Of a stretch of 64,000 bases of DNA, positions 26,993 to 35,672 are shown one piece after another. A program made the position numbers and the translations under genes. Source of the DNA: Marinobacter sp. S6332 (GTDB lineage Bacteria; Pseudomonadota; Gammaproteobacteria; Pseudomonadales; Oleiphilaceae); contig NZ_JALKAP010000001.1 of the NCBI RefSeq assembly GCF_023016045.1, positions 362,893 through 426,892 of the forward strand, given 5' to 3'. The notes beneath the pieces were generated by a model. That model saw only the letters and a program-made list of their open reading frames with translations, did not search any database and was not told the DNA's origin. Position 1 is the first letter of the stretch; every line of letters begins with the position of its first letter.

Positions 26993-28063
26993 ATGGGTGC
27001 TTCTGCCTCCGCTACACAGGATCTGGGTATACCGGCCATCTACCTGCATATACTGGCCGAACTGCTGAAGACCATCGGTTTGGACGAGCGTAATCTGCTG
27101 CTTAGGGTTGGACTGGACCCGGTTCGGTTGCAATCTACAGACCTTCGAGTAAGCCATGCTCAAGCCAGTGAGTTCGTGACCCGCGCCATTATCGAAAGTG
27201 GAGAGCCCGGCCTTGGCGTTATGCTAGCCCGCGAGCTAAAGCTGCCTCTGCACGGTGCTTTAGGCGTGGCGGTTATGAGCAGCCGCACACTGAAAGATGC
27301 GCTGGATCTGATGACCCGTTACCTTACGTTGCGCGCGCCGAACCTCAGCGTCAGCTGCCGCGAGAATAGCGGTGCTATGCATTACACCATTGTTTGTGAG
27401 GGTGACCCAGGGCCGCTGAAAGGTTTCTTAATGGATGCCATGCTGTTCGGCTGCGTTTTTATGGGGGCACAGCTTATCGGTACGGCTATTACAGGCGCTG
27501 GAATTCTGAGAAAAGGGCCGGAACCCTCATATTTCCGCCGCTTCCGGCAGTCAATCATGATACCGGTTGACTATGGCTCTCAGGAGGATGCGTTGGTTAT
27601 CCCCCATGCAGCTCTGTCAGCGCCTATACGCTTTAGCGATGACCAGCTTGCACAGTCGTCTCGCGCGCAGTGCGAGAAAGCACTGAAGCAGCTTACCGAA
27701 GATGCCGGTTTCGACTGCCGGGTAAGGCGGGTGATTGAAACCAGCCATCCGTTCCCTCCTAAGCTAGCTAGGGTGGCTGCAACTCTGTTTGTATCCGAGC
27801 GCACATTAAAACGCCGCCTGCACGAAGAAAACGCCAGTTTTCAGACTCTGGTGGATCAAGTGAGACTGGATCGCGCGCGGGAACTGCTCACCGGCACCAA
27901 CATGAACCTAAACCAAATTGCAGACGTTTTAGGCTATGCAGATGCCGCAAACTTCACTCGCGCCTTCAAACGTTGGACGGGCACAAGCCCAAGCCAGTTC
28001 AGAGGCGTGGAGCGGCAATCCAGTGGCATGGTTCGACAGGCGCGAACCCCGGTTCACGCGTAA
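26993..28063 (+). CDS. AraC-family transcriptional regulator
   Basis: 356 residues. The N-terminal domain is of the 'arabinose-binding of AraC' type common in Pseudomonas regulators (LHGALGVAVMSSRTLKDALDLMTRY). The C-terminal HTH pair is typical: LFVSERTLKRRLHEENASFQTL, then LNQIADVLGYADAANFTRAFKRWTGTSPSQFR. The gene is alone and converges with queE, whose stop codon immediately follows, so the target cannot be guessed from context. Confidence 0.9.
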   Translation: MGASASATQDLGIPAIYLHILAELLKTIGLDERNLLLRVGLDPVRLQSTDLRVSHAQASEFVTRAIIESGEPGLGVMLARELKLPLHGALGVAVMSSRTLKDALDLMTRYLTLRAPNLSVSCRENSGAMHYTIVCEGDPGPLKGFLMDAMLFGCVFMGAQLIGTAITGAGILRKGPEPSYFRRFRQSIMIPVDYGSQEDALVIPHAALSAPIRFSDDQLAQSSRAQCEKALKQLTEDAGFDCRVRRVIETSHPFPPKLARVAATLFVSERTLKRRLHEENASFQTLVDQVRLDRARELLTGTNMNLNQIADVLGYADAANFTRAFKRWTGTSPSQFRGVERQSSGMVRQARTPVHA

Positions 28064-28720
28064 TCAGTCGATGCCGATAATTTTGTGCATTTGCAGTGTC
28101 AGCCGCCAGCGAGGATGAGCCAGACAATAATTTGTGGCTTTACGAGTATTACTCTGCTTAATTGGATCTGATCCGCCATCAGGCGCAGACGGAGAAGCCA
28201 TAGGCGATAGGAAGAAATGCCGGGCGTTGATGTGCACAAACCTTTCCGGCATGGCTTTGGGCTGGGGGTACACCAGCTTCAGTTCATCGCAGGTTTCAAT
28301 CACTACGGCGGCATCCGCCTTGGGGCTCACACATAGCCAGTCAATACCAGCTGGCGCGGGCAGGGTGCCATTGGTTTCCACACCCACTTCAAAGCCCATG
28401 TGATGAAAGGCTTCAATCAGCTCTTCATCCAGCTGCAACAATGGCTCTCCTCCGGTACAAACCACATAAGGCGCACCCGGTGCATCCGGCCAAAGGCTGC
28501 GAATGTGAGCAGCCAGAGCTTCTGCGGTTTCAAAAGCCCCACCGTTCTGACCATCGGTTCCCACAAAGTCTGTATCGCAGAAATTACACACCGCAGTCGC
28601 CCGATCTTTTTCCCGGCCGGTCCAAAGGTTGCACTTGCTGAAACGACAGAATACCGCAGCGCGACCGGCTTGGGCACCCTCGCCCTGCAAGGTGTAAAAG
28701 GCTTCTTTTACTTTATACAT
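28064..28720 (-). CDS. queE: 7-carboxy-7-deazaguanine synthase QueE
   Basis: 218 residues. Radical-SAM enzyme of the queuosine/7-deazaguanine pathway converting 6-carboxytetrahydropterin to 7-carboxy-7-deazaguanine. The QueE-type CX14CX2C motif is present (Cys30, Cys45, Cys48), with the conserved start VKEAFYTLQGEGAQAGRAA and TGGEPLLQ. The start codon overlaps the queC stop by 1 bp (TGATG), so the two are translationally coupled. Confidence 0.96.
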   Translation of the reverse strand: MYKVKEAFYTLQGEGAQAGRAAVFCRFSKCNLWTGREKDRATAVCNFCDTDFVGTDGQNGGAFETAEALAAHIRSLWPDAPGAPYVVCTGGEPLLQLDEELIEAFHHMGFEVGVETNGTLPAPAGIDWLCVSPKADAAVVIETCDELKLVYPQPKAMPERFVHINARHFFLSPMASPSAPDGGSDPIKQSNTRKATNYCLAHPRWRLTLQMHKIIGID

Positions 28721-29385
28721 CAGCGACCTGCCTCGTAGGCCAATGGATCTACAAGGCCATTCTCTGAAAACGCTTCAAGCCGCTCTACGCATGAGCCACA
28801 GAGCCCACAAGCCTTTTCACGGCCGTTATAGCAGGTCCAGGTTTGGGCGTAGTCGAGCCCGAGCTTCAGGCCTTCAGCCAAAATTTCGCCCTTGGTCATG
28901 TGCATAAAGGGTGCCGCAATGCCTACGGGTTCGTAGTTAGCAACCCGGCATACAGCGTCCAATTTTTCTACAAATTCTGGCCGACAATCAGGGTAAATTG
29001 CGTGATCCCCGCCATGAGCGCCATACCAAACCGCGCCAGCGCTCACCGTTACCGCATAGCCCGTGGCCAGTGAGAGCAGAATCATGTTGCGGTTGGGCAC
29101 CACTGTGGCTTTCATGTTTTCTTCTTCGTAGTGGCCTTCGGGTATCTCGCTGTCTGATGTAAGCGCAGAGCCAGACATAACCTCACTCATGGCGCGGATA
29201 TCAATAACCTTGTGGGGGATATCCAAAGCAGCACATACCGAGCGCGCAACATCCAGTTCACGCACATGGCGCTGGCCATAGTTGAAGGATAGCGCATGCA
29301 CTCGCAACCCTTGGGCCCGGGCACTGTGAAGCAGAGTAAAGGAGTCCATACCTCCGGAATAGATTACAACCACGGTGTCAGTCAT
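28720..29385 (-). CDS. queC: 7-cyano-7-deazaguanine synthase QueC
   Basis: About 221 residues from the ATG at 29385 (GGAG 6 nt upstream; the frame runs on to 29433 without a better start). It converts CDG to preQ0 using ATP and ammonia. The PP-loop [10 protein letters not shown] (about 10-19) and the zinc-binding cluster [15 protein letters not shown] near the C-terminus are intact. First gene of queC-queE; queD and queF are not in the window. Confidence 0.96.
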   Translation of the reverse strand: MTDTVVVIYSGGMDSFTLLHSARAQGLRVHALSFNYGQRHVRELDVARSVCAALDIPHKVIDIRAMSEVMSGSALTSDSEIPEGHYEEENMKATVVPNRNMILLSLATGYAVTVSAGAVWYGAHGGDHAIYPDCRPEFVEKLDAVCRVANYEPVGIAAPFMHMTKGEILAEGLKLGLDYAQTWTCYNGREKACGLCGSCVERLEAFSENGLVDPLAYEAGR

Positions 29386-29534
29386 GCAGGCTCCTGGCAA
29401 AAGGGAATAAAGGCTACTGTAAAGGCTGCGCAATAAAGTGGGCCTATTGTATCAGCGCAGAAGCAAGTTGGGTTCGCGTCCGCGAAGGTGGGCGGGTAAA
29501 CTGCCACTAAATAAAACTACAAGCCAGACTGCCA

Positions 29535-30026
29535 ATGACCACAGAACAGCGACCGGCGTTCATCGACTTCGAGGCATCAAGCCTGAGCCTGATTACAAGT
29601 TATCCCATTGAGGTGGGCGTTTGCATGCCCGATAGCACTCTGCACAGCTGGCTGATCGCGCCTCACGCACTTTGGAAAGACTGGTCAGAGAGCTCGGAAC
29701 AGGTCCATGGTATTTCCAGAACCAGTCTTATAACAGAGGGGAAGGACGTAACCGAGGTGGCCCAGCGTCTGAACCGATTGCTGTCTGGGCAGGTGTTCTG
29801 TGACGCCTGGACATTTGACAGTTTCTGGCTCTACCGGCTATTCCGGGCTGCCAATGTGGAGCCCGGATTTCATCTGGAATCTATTTCGGCGCTGCTCAGT
29901 CCCCAGCAGGTAGAACAATGGCAGTCTGCGCGCCAGAAGGTTATTTCGAGCCTTGGCCTGCCCGTTCACCGGGCTGCAAACGACGCGCTGATCCTGCAAA
30001 AAACATGGGAATACGTCAGTGCCTGA
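29535..30026 (+). CDS. DEDDh-type 3'-5' exonuclease-like protein
   Basis: 163 residues. The five acidic/His residues of the RNase T/DnaQ superfamily can be placed: IDFEASSL (Asp11, Glu13), a central Asp in FCDAWTFDSFWL, and His plus Asp in VHRAANDAL near the C-terminus. The protein is short with no extra domain, so it is a small stand-alone exonuclease, perhaps acting on RNA or DNA ends; the substrate is not evident. Its last 11 bp overlap the convergent small membrane-protein gene. Confidence 0.8.
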   Translation: MTTEQRPAFIDFEASSLSLITSYPIEVGVCMPDSTLHSWLIAPHALWKDWSESSEQVHGISRTSLITEGKDVTEVAQRLNRLLSGQVFCDAWTFDSFWLYRLFRAANVEPGFHLESISALLSPQQVEQWQSARQKVISSLGLPVHRAANDALILQKTWEYVSA

Positions 30027-30255
30027 GTGACCGCGCTCTCAAAGCCATTATTTCCAGACCGCCCCTCAGAGTCGACAGCGTCCAGTAGGTAACCAGCGCC
30101 ATCAAGCCAGCTCCGGCAACGGTGAAGGCAAGATCGTCACCAACCACCTGCCCCTTGGCTAACACCATGTATAGGGCCAATGCGGCTATCAAAACAATTT
30201 CTACGACAAAATGGAAACGGAACTTGTTACGGGCAGATCCGGATTCGTCGGACAT
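30016..30255 (-). CDS. Small two-TM membrane protein, unknown function
   Basis: About 79 residues from the ATG at 30255 (TTG at 30270 is an alternative). A basic N-terminus (SARNKFRFHFVVE) is followed by two hydrophobic helices, VVEIVLIAALALYMVLAKG and LAFTVAGAGLMALVTYWTL, and a short basic tail. The layout is reminiscent of PsiE-type proteins but too little is conserved to claim it. The gene converges on, and overlaps, the exonuclease gene. Confidence 0.6.
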   Translation of the reverse strand: MSDESGSARNKFRFHFVVEIVLIAALALYMVLAKGQVVGDDLAFTVAGAGLMALVTYWTLSTLRGGLEIMALRARSLRH

Positions 30256-30418
30256 TTTCTTAGATTTCAACCTCTACTATTTATCAACGTGGGTGTTTAG
30301 TTAGTATACGAATTATCCCCCATCCAGCCCGGAGTATCTGTACGAATTAGTGGCTACGGACTTTCCACTACCGCCCCCATACCCTGCGCCTGTAAGGGTT
30401 TACCGAAGCATTAGGCTA

Positions 30419-30446
30419 TTGCAAACACTAGGTTAACGGATACACT
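30419..30446 (+). promoter_or_regulatory. Possible promoter for the 30.5-30.9 kb transcript
   Basis: TTGCAA and TACACT with a 16-bp spacer, placing the start near 30453. It is a fair rather than strong match. It would drive a leader of about 230 nt containing a 29-codon reading frame and a terminator hairpin before the 90-residue gene. Confidence 0.4.
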
Positions 30447-30476
30447 ATTGAATCAAATACACCAGAAACGCCGAAT

Positions 30477-30566
30477 ATGAACCGAATGAATCCACAGCTT
30501 ATGATGAATGCCGCTGCAGACCGCCTCAAAAGGCCCTCTGTGCGTGCGTTGGTAAACGATATCTAA
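30477..30566 (+). CDS. Possible 29-residue leader peptide or small protein
   Basis: ATG at 30477 to TAA at 30566, too short for usual gene callers. The peptide begins MNRMNPQLMMNAAADRLKR and is basic. No clear Shine-Dalgarno precedes it. It sits upstream of a terminator-like hairpin, a layout seen in attenuation leaders, but there is no obvious run of one regulatory amino acid. It may equally be chance. Confidence 0.3.
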   Translation: MNRMNPQLMMNAAADRLKRPSVRALVNDI

Positions 30567-30621
30567 CGGCTTTCGGTCAGTTCCCGGGAGCCTTTGCAGC
30601 GACCGGGTCAGCGTCTCCGCC

Positions 30622-30658
30622 AAACCCCGGTTGCTCACAGCTCCGGGGTTTTGTTTTT
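30622..30658 (+). terminator. Terminator-like hairpin in the leader of the 90-residue gene
   Basis: A 9-bp stem AAACCCCGG/CCGGGGTTT (30622-30630 with 30643-30651), a 12-nt loop, then TTTTGTTTTT. It ends 29 bp before the ATG at 30687. An upstream ACCGGG (about 30602-30607) can pair with CCCGGT of the left arm, so an antiterminator alternative exists. It may instead simply end an upstream transcript. Confidence 0.7.
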
Positions 30659-30686
30659 GCCGTCGCAAAACGACAAGGAGATCAGC

Positions 30687-30959
30687 ATGAGAAGACCACA
30701 CACAACCCGTGCAGCCAACCAGCCTATGAATAACCGGTCTGGGGCCATACGCCGCCCGGAACAACTGCCGCTGCTGGATGCCATCTGCAAGAAGCTGAAC
30801 CAGCGCGTTAATCTGGATGACGAACAGAGCGTACTTGGATTGTACGAGAGGGGCTGGATCTTTAATGGTGTGCTAGCCACTTTGGGCAGCGCGGAAGCCC
30901 GCTACGTTCGTGCACTGGCTACCCGCCACAGCTCCTGGATTGCTCGCCAGGTGGCGTAG
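30687..30959 (+). CDS. Conserved-looking small protein of unknown function (90 aa)
   Basis: Starts at the ATG at 30687, with AAGGAG 6 nt upstream. The open frame extends back to 30594 through the terminator hairpin, so that longer form is unlikely. A basic, Arg/Asn-rich N-terminus (MRRPHTTRAANQPMNNRSG) leads into a helical part ending ARYVRALATRHSSWIARQVA. I recognise no family. It is preceded by an attenuator-like element and followed by the convergent receiver gene. Confidence 0.65.
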   Translation: MRRPHTTRAANQPMNNRSGAIRRPEQLPLLDAICKKLNQRVNLDDEQSVLGLYERGWIFNGVLATLGSAEARYVRALATRHSSWIARQVA

Positions 30960-30985
30960 CACCTAAGAACGAGGTCTGAACCGGC

Positions 30986-31399
30986 TCAGTGGTGCCGGTT
31001 CAGACCCTGCATGATGGCCGCATCACCACCGTGTACCACCGTATAGTTGCTGATCACATCGTGAATTTTTTCTTGGGAGTAAGGCTTAACAACATAGCCG
31101 TTTGCACCAGCGCTGATTGCCCGCTGTATACTCTCTATAGAATCATCTGCAGTAACCAAGACAATGTGCTGCCCCTCTCGCGCCTTTTTAAACTCCTTCA
31201 TCAATTCATGACCATCGCCGTCCGGCAAGCCAAGATCCAGAAGTATGATGTCGAATTTGCCATCGTCAAAAGCCTTACGGCCCAGAGCAGCGCTCTCGCA
31301 ATCGGTTACGCTGGTGGCCCCAGCTCTATGAAGCATATCAACTAGCCGCTCACGCATCACAGGCTCGTCTTCCACAACCAGTACCGTCAACTTATCCAT
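30986..31399 (-). CDS. Stand-alone response-regulator receiver (CheY-like)
   Basis: 137 residues, one receiver domain. VVEDEPVMRERL carries the acidic pocket, IILLDLGLPDGDG the phosphoacceptor Asp (about 54), LVTADD the switch Thr, and VVKPYSQE the conserved Lys. There is no output domain, so it acts by protein contact. GGAG lies 6 nt before the ATG. It is the third gene after the hybrid kinase and the four-TM protein on the same strand, so it is the likely final acceptor of that relay. Confidence 0.9.
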   Translation of the reverse strand: MDKLTVLVVEDEPVMRERLVDMLHRAGATSVTDCESAALGRKAFDDGKFDIILLDLGLPDGDGHELMKEFKKAREGQHIVLVTADDSIESIQRAISAGANGYVVKPYSQEKIHDVISNYTVVHGGDAAIMQGLNRHH

Positions 31400-31453
31400 T
31401 TTTATCTCCTTTTAACCGGGCGTAGGTTGTTTGGTGCTCCTGCAGGGCAGCCG

Positions 31454-32005
31454 TTACCAAGAATCTGTACCCGTGTTCCGGGGCAGATCTAACGGTGCAT
31501 GCCCGACCCGATTCGCGCTGGCATAACCATCTGCGTGGTCATCATCACTCGTGGCATAGAGCTCGTGATCCTCTTCGCGGGTTAAAATATTGCTGATACC
31601 GACCGCTGTTGAATAGAGGGAAATTGCGATAATCAGCAAAGTTGGCTGCACAAAGGCAACAAAACCCGGAACTTCCGCGCCGCTCATAATACTAAGTATA
31701 AGGATGATGGCCGGCCCAAGCACCACAAATAGCGTTAGAGCTATGAAGAATACAATACGCTCCTTGTAGCGTCCAAGGTCCCGGTTGGTCACCAGCCCCA
31801 GCACGAACTTGCCGATAGCCAACCCGGCAAGTATGGCTGCCGCTATGCTCAAATCTGCATGCATTAGCATCTCATAAAGACGGCCATCCCAAAGGCGCTG
31901 CATACCGATAACAAGGAACGGAAAAAGCACGAACAAGATATCGGCATAGGTGCCATACATCATGCTCATTGAATGCTGTTCACGGTGCAGTTGACGCTCA
32001 CTCAT
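31454..32005 (-). CDS. Four-TM membrane protein of unknown function coupled to the hybrid kinase
   Basis: 183 residues. Four hydrophobic helices lie between about 20 and 140 (ILFVLFPFLVIGMQ, LSIAAAILAGLAIGKFVLGLV, IVFFIALTLFVVLGPAIILIL, VQPTLLIIAISLYSTAVGI). A hydrophilic C-terminus is rich in Asp/His (EEDHELYATSDDDHADG). The start overlaps the kinase stop codon by 1 bp (TAATG), so co-translation is likely. It may be an accessory to the kinase or a membrane target; I recognise no family. Confidence 0.65.
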   Translation of the reverse strand: MSERQLHREQHSMSMMYGTYADILFVLFPFLVIGMQRLWDGRLYEMLMHADLSIAAAILAGLAIGKFVLGLVTNRDLGRYKERIVFFIALTLFVVLGPAIILILSIMSGAEVPGFVAFVQPTLLIIAISLYSTAVGISNILTREEDHELYATSDDDHADGYASANRVGHAPLDLPRNTGTDSW

Positions 32006-35000
32006 TAGCTCAATCCTGTCTTATTCTGTGGTAGTTCACGCTCGATCATCCCATCCAATACCGCAAACTCGCTGCGTATCAGGTGCCATTGCGGGTCTGC
32101 GACCTTCAACAATCCCTCTACAATACCGGCCTGCCGGGTCATTTCAGGGTAACCTACAGCCCCGGCTGAACCTTTTATTTGATGCGTTTCAGATTCAAGT
32201 ATGGCCTTGTCTTTGTCTGCTATCGCTTGGCTCATTCGCTGTCTGCGCTCACCCAACCCTGACAGAAATTGGGCTTTCAGGCGACTGATAGCCTCGTTTT
32301 CTTCTGCGTCTTCTTGCTCTCGCGCTGGCGCAGAGTCCAAAAAGCGACTCAGCAGCGCTTGTAGGCGGTACTCATCTATCGGTTTCTCCAACACCCCGTC
32401 ACAGCCTGCTTCACGCAGCGCGTCGGTTTCTTGCTGGTCGCCAGCGGTAAACGCAATAATCGGGCGCCTAAATCCCGCCTGCCGGAGCAGCCGGGTTGCC
32501 TCTACTCCGCCCATGATGGGCATATGCCTATCCATCAGGACTAATTGCACAGGCTCCGAAAGGGCCGTGCGCACAGCTTCGTCGCCTGCGGTAACGGACA
32601 TCACCTCCAAACCCAGACGGCTCAACATGCGCTCCACCAGCTGCCTGTTCTCGGCATTATCTTCAGCCACCAACACACGGCCATGGTATTGCTGCGCTGA
32701 CATGCCTGAGCGGTCAGACTGGACCTCTAGATAACGCGCCAAAACTTCATAAAAGCGTTGCTTATCGATGGGCTTTGCCAAGTGCTCGTTGCAGCCAGCC
32801 AACCGGTAATCAGCAATATCTTCAGTCATCACATTCGCTGTCAGCGCAATCACCGGCGTATTCACTCCGGCCTCCCGCAAAGCTGCGGTGGCATCACGGC
32901 CGTTCATAACCGGCATCTGGATGTCCATAAGAACCAGATCGAACGATTCCCGGATAGCCATTTCCAGAGCTTCAGCGCCGTTACCTACGTGCACTAACTC
33001 AGCGCCAGTGCGACCTACCAGCAGTGAAACTAGACGGCGATTTACATCGTTGTCTTCTGCACAAAGTATACGCCCCGAAAGACGCGGCGCTACCGTCATT
33101 GGGATACTTCGCCGACGCTGGCTTAGCTCAGAAGCGTCGCGCAGGAAATGAACCTGCTCCAACGGCCCGGTGCGAATAGATAGCTCGAACTCGCTGCCTT
33201 CTCCGTATGTGCTGCTAACACGGATACTGCCACCAAGCATCTCGGCGAGCCTGCGGGAAATACTGAGGCCAAGGCCGGTGCCGCCATACTGTCGGGAAAT
33301 CGCCGCACTGCCCTGAGCAAACGGATCGAACAGACGATCTATCTGCTCCGGCTTCATGCCAATACCTGTATCCACAACCCTCGCAACCAGAGTCTCGTCT
33401 TCGCGATCACATCGAACCGAAAGGGAGATAGACCCTTTTTCTGTAAATTTGAGGGCATTTCCGCACAAATTTATGATGACCTGACGCAAACGGGTTGGGT
33501 CTGTTTGAATTTGCTCGGGCATGGGAAATTCAGAGAAAATACTGAAATCCAATCCTTTCTCCCGGGCTCGCGGTGCAAAAAAGGCGCGAATTTCATCTAG
33601 GAGCTCGGGGAGATTTACTGAAACTATATCCACATCCAGCTTGTTCGCATCAATTTTGGAATGGTCGAGAATGTCATTCACCAGTTCCAGCAGGTGCCGC
33701 CCGCTCCGGACAACTGTTTCAGCACTACTGCGTTTTTCCTGCTCGTTAAGATCCGGGTCCATCAGCGTTTCGCCATAGCCGATGATGGCGGCCAAGGGTG
33801 TGCGAATCTCATGGCTCATATTGGCGAGGAACTGGCTTTTGGCTTCTGCAGAGTTACGAGCCAACTCTTTCTCTAGCCGCTCCTGTTCTCGCTCGCGCTC
33901 AATACGTTGGCGTCGGTGGCTTTCCGTAGAGTCCACGCACGTCCCTTCAAGATGTGTGGGTTCACCTCTGGTGTCGTAAGCGGTGTGTAGGGAGATAATA
34001 GCCCAGCGCTCTTCCCCTGACCGGGTTAAGTAGCGAGCCTCTACGCCCTTTACTGTGCCCCTAGCCTCCAGCTGCTCAACCACCAATTCCCGCAGCCGGT
34101 CATCAGCAATGCATGCCTCCAGTACATCTGGATTGCTTTGCAACAGTTCCCGGCTGCTGCCATAGCCCATTAAACGCGCCATAGCGGGATTAGCCGTTAC
34201 AAACTGGCGCCCGGCCGACATCTGGAATACGCCCTCAATGGCGTTATCAAAGAGTGATTGGTAGCGTTGAAGGTTAGCCAGTGCTCGCCGGCTCCAGTTT
34301 AATGCCTGACCCTGAACCTGTTTGATGCGGTCGGCCAAAGCGAAAGAGAACAAAATAATCTGCGCCGTAAGCCCGATTTGGGGGGCGTAACCAGTGAACG
34401 CATTCAGCGGCAAGTAGCCCATAACCGTGAGGGCATAAATACTAAAGCCAATGAGCGCCAGCGTCCAGGCGAAAAAATATGAGCGCGCAGCCGGGTTGTA
34501 ATAGCGCCAAGATAGATAACTGACCACAATCAAAATAAGGCAAAGCAACATCGAACCAATAACAATCCATTCCATTGCTATGTGATACGGAACGAACACC
34601 GACAGCGCAAAGGTAAGAATGACTGAATACAGGCACATGATTAGAATCCGGTCCAGATCCACTGATCGCGTGCGAGTTTCCAATAAGGCTCTGGCCATTA
34701 GAAGCCCCCAGAACCAGGTCATGATGATTTGAAAGTGCAGATATTCTTTATTAAACAGCGCCGGGCGACTGTCTAAAAGTTGGATGCCGTGAACCTGCTC
34801 GGTTGAAATGAACACCGCCGCCGAGACCAAATAAAGCACGTAATAGATATTACTGCGTTCGCGAACCGACACTGCCACAAACAAGTTATACGCCAAAATG
34901 GCTAACAGGCTCCCGAGCAGCGCACCGCGAATAATTTCGTCCACCGATACTTTTTCGATGTAACTGTCAGGGCTCCAAAGGCTAATGGGCAAACGGAAGG

Positions 35001-35544
35001 TGTTGGTATTGATAATGCGCAAGTACACTGAGGTAACGCTATTTGGCTCTAGATCTAGCCGGAATGTGGGGTTGGGTACGGCTAGATCACGCTCTGCCCA
35101 GTCGTCGTGATAGCCAGCCTTTCGCTGATCAATCAATTCGCCATCGCGCACCAAGTACAACACAACCTCGTCCACAAGCGGCAGCGCAAGCTCCAGAATC
35201 CACTCTGAACCAGTCTCTCCGGCGTCTGCGCGCACATCAAACCGGGTCCAGTATGCCGACTCGGTGTAGCCGAAGTTCAACACACCGCTTTCATGTCGGG
35301 TAAACCGCTCAGGCTCCATGGTAAGAATATCTGGCAAAAGATAGAGCTGACCGGCATCCTCCAGATAGGAAATGCAGCCGCCAAAATCGCGAACGCTGTC
35401 CGTATTGCTTTTTAGAACAAGCTGGCCATTCACGCACTGCTCTTGAGCGCCTGCCAGTCCGGGCGCTAGAGTAGCGATCATAACTATCGCGACAAGAAGC
35501 CATCGCATGGCTTTGCCTGACGCCGGTTTACACCGTTGCTGCAA
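32005..35544 (-). CDS. Hybrid sensor histidine kinase: 7TMR-DISM sensor, PAS, HisKA, HATPase, two receivers, Hpt
   Basis: 1179 residues. Signal peptide; periplasmic 7TMR-DISM extracellular domain (about 40-195); seven TM helices (about 205-405); PAS (425-540); HisKA with His578 in MSHEIRTPL; HATPase with N, G1 and G2 boxes (NLCGNALKF, DTGIGM, GGTGLGLSI). Receiver 1 has Asp874 (LVLMDIQMP), receiver 2 has Asp1005 (LVLMDRHMP), and the Hpt domain has His1121 in HQIKGSAG. All phosphotransfer residues are present, so a full His-Asp-His relay is possible. The TTG at 35544 has GGAG 8 nt upstream; an ATG at 35508 is the alternative start. Confidence 0.93.
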   Translation of the reverse strand: MQQRCKPASGKAMRWLLVAIVMIATLAPGLAGAQEQCVNGQLVLKSNTDSVRDFGGCISYLEDAGQLYLLPDILTMEPERFTRHESGVLNFGYTESAYWTRFDVRADAGETGSEWILELALPLVDEVVLYLVRDGELIDQRKAGYHDDWAERDLAVPNPTFRLDLEPNSVTSVYLRIINTNTFRLPISLWSPDSYIEKVSVDEIIRGALLGSLLAILAYNLFVAVSVRERSNIYYVLYLVSAAVFISTEQVHGIQLLDSRPALFNKEYLHFQIIMTWFWGLLMARALLETRTRSVDLDRILIMCLYSVILTFALSVFVPYHIAMEWIVIGSMLLCLILIVVSYLSWRYYNPAARSYFFAWTLALIGFSIYALTVMGYLPLNAFTGYAPQIGLTAQIILFSFALADRIKQVQGQALNWSRRALANLQRYQSLFDNAIEGVFQMSAGRQFVTANPAMARLMGYGSSRELLQSNPDVLEACIADDRLRELVVEQLEARGTVKGVEARYLTRSGEERWAIISLHTAYDTRGEPTHLEGTCVDSTESHRRQRIEREREQERLEKELARNSAEAKSQFLANMSHEIRTPLAAIIGYGETLMDPDLNEQEKRSSAETVVRSGRHLLELVNDILDHSKIDANKLDVDIVSVNLPELLDEIRAFFAPRAREKGLDFSIFSEFPMPEQIQTDPTRLRQVIINLCGNALKFTEKGSISLSVRCDREDETLVARVVDTGIGMKPEQIDRLFDPFAQGSAAISRQYGGTGLGLSISRRLAEMLGGSIRVSSTYGEGSEFELSIRTGPLEQVHFLRDASELSQRRRSIPMTVAPRLSGRILCAEDNDVNRRLVSLLVGRTGAELVHVGNGAEALEMAIRESFDLVLMDIQMPVMNGRDATAALREAGVNTPVIALTANVMTEDIADYRLAGCNEHLAKPIDKQRFYEVLARYLEVQSDRSGMSAQQYHGRVLVAEDNAENRQLVERMLSRLGLEVMSVTAGDEAVRTALSEPVQLVLMDRHMPIMGGVEATRLLRQAGFRRPIIAFTAGDQQETDALREAGCDGVLEKPIDEYRLQALLSRFLDSAPAREQEDAEENEAISRLKAQFLSGLGERRQRMSQAIADKDKAILESETHQIKGSAGAVGYPEMTRQAGIVEGLLKVADPQWHLIRSEFAVLDGMIERELPQNKTGLS

Positions 35545-35672
35545 AATGTGATCTCCGCGAGGGCAGGTGCCTGTCTTATAGTTTATTGTCAGCAGTCGGA
35601 TCGGGGCATAGCGCCCCGCGGGTATTCACTTTAGTCGTTTATGGTTGATTTCGCACCTCAGGGCCTTCTGAA

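Noticed and set aside
30594..30686. Upstream extension of the 90-residue protein
   Set aside because: It would translate through an intrinsic terminator, whereas the ATG at 30687 has a good Shine-Dalgarno.
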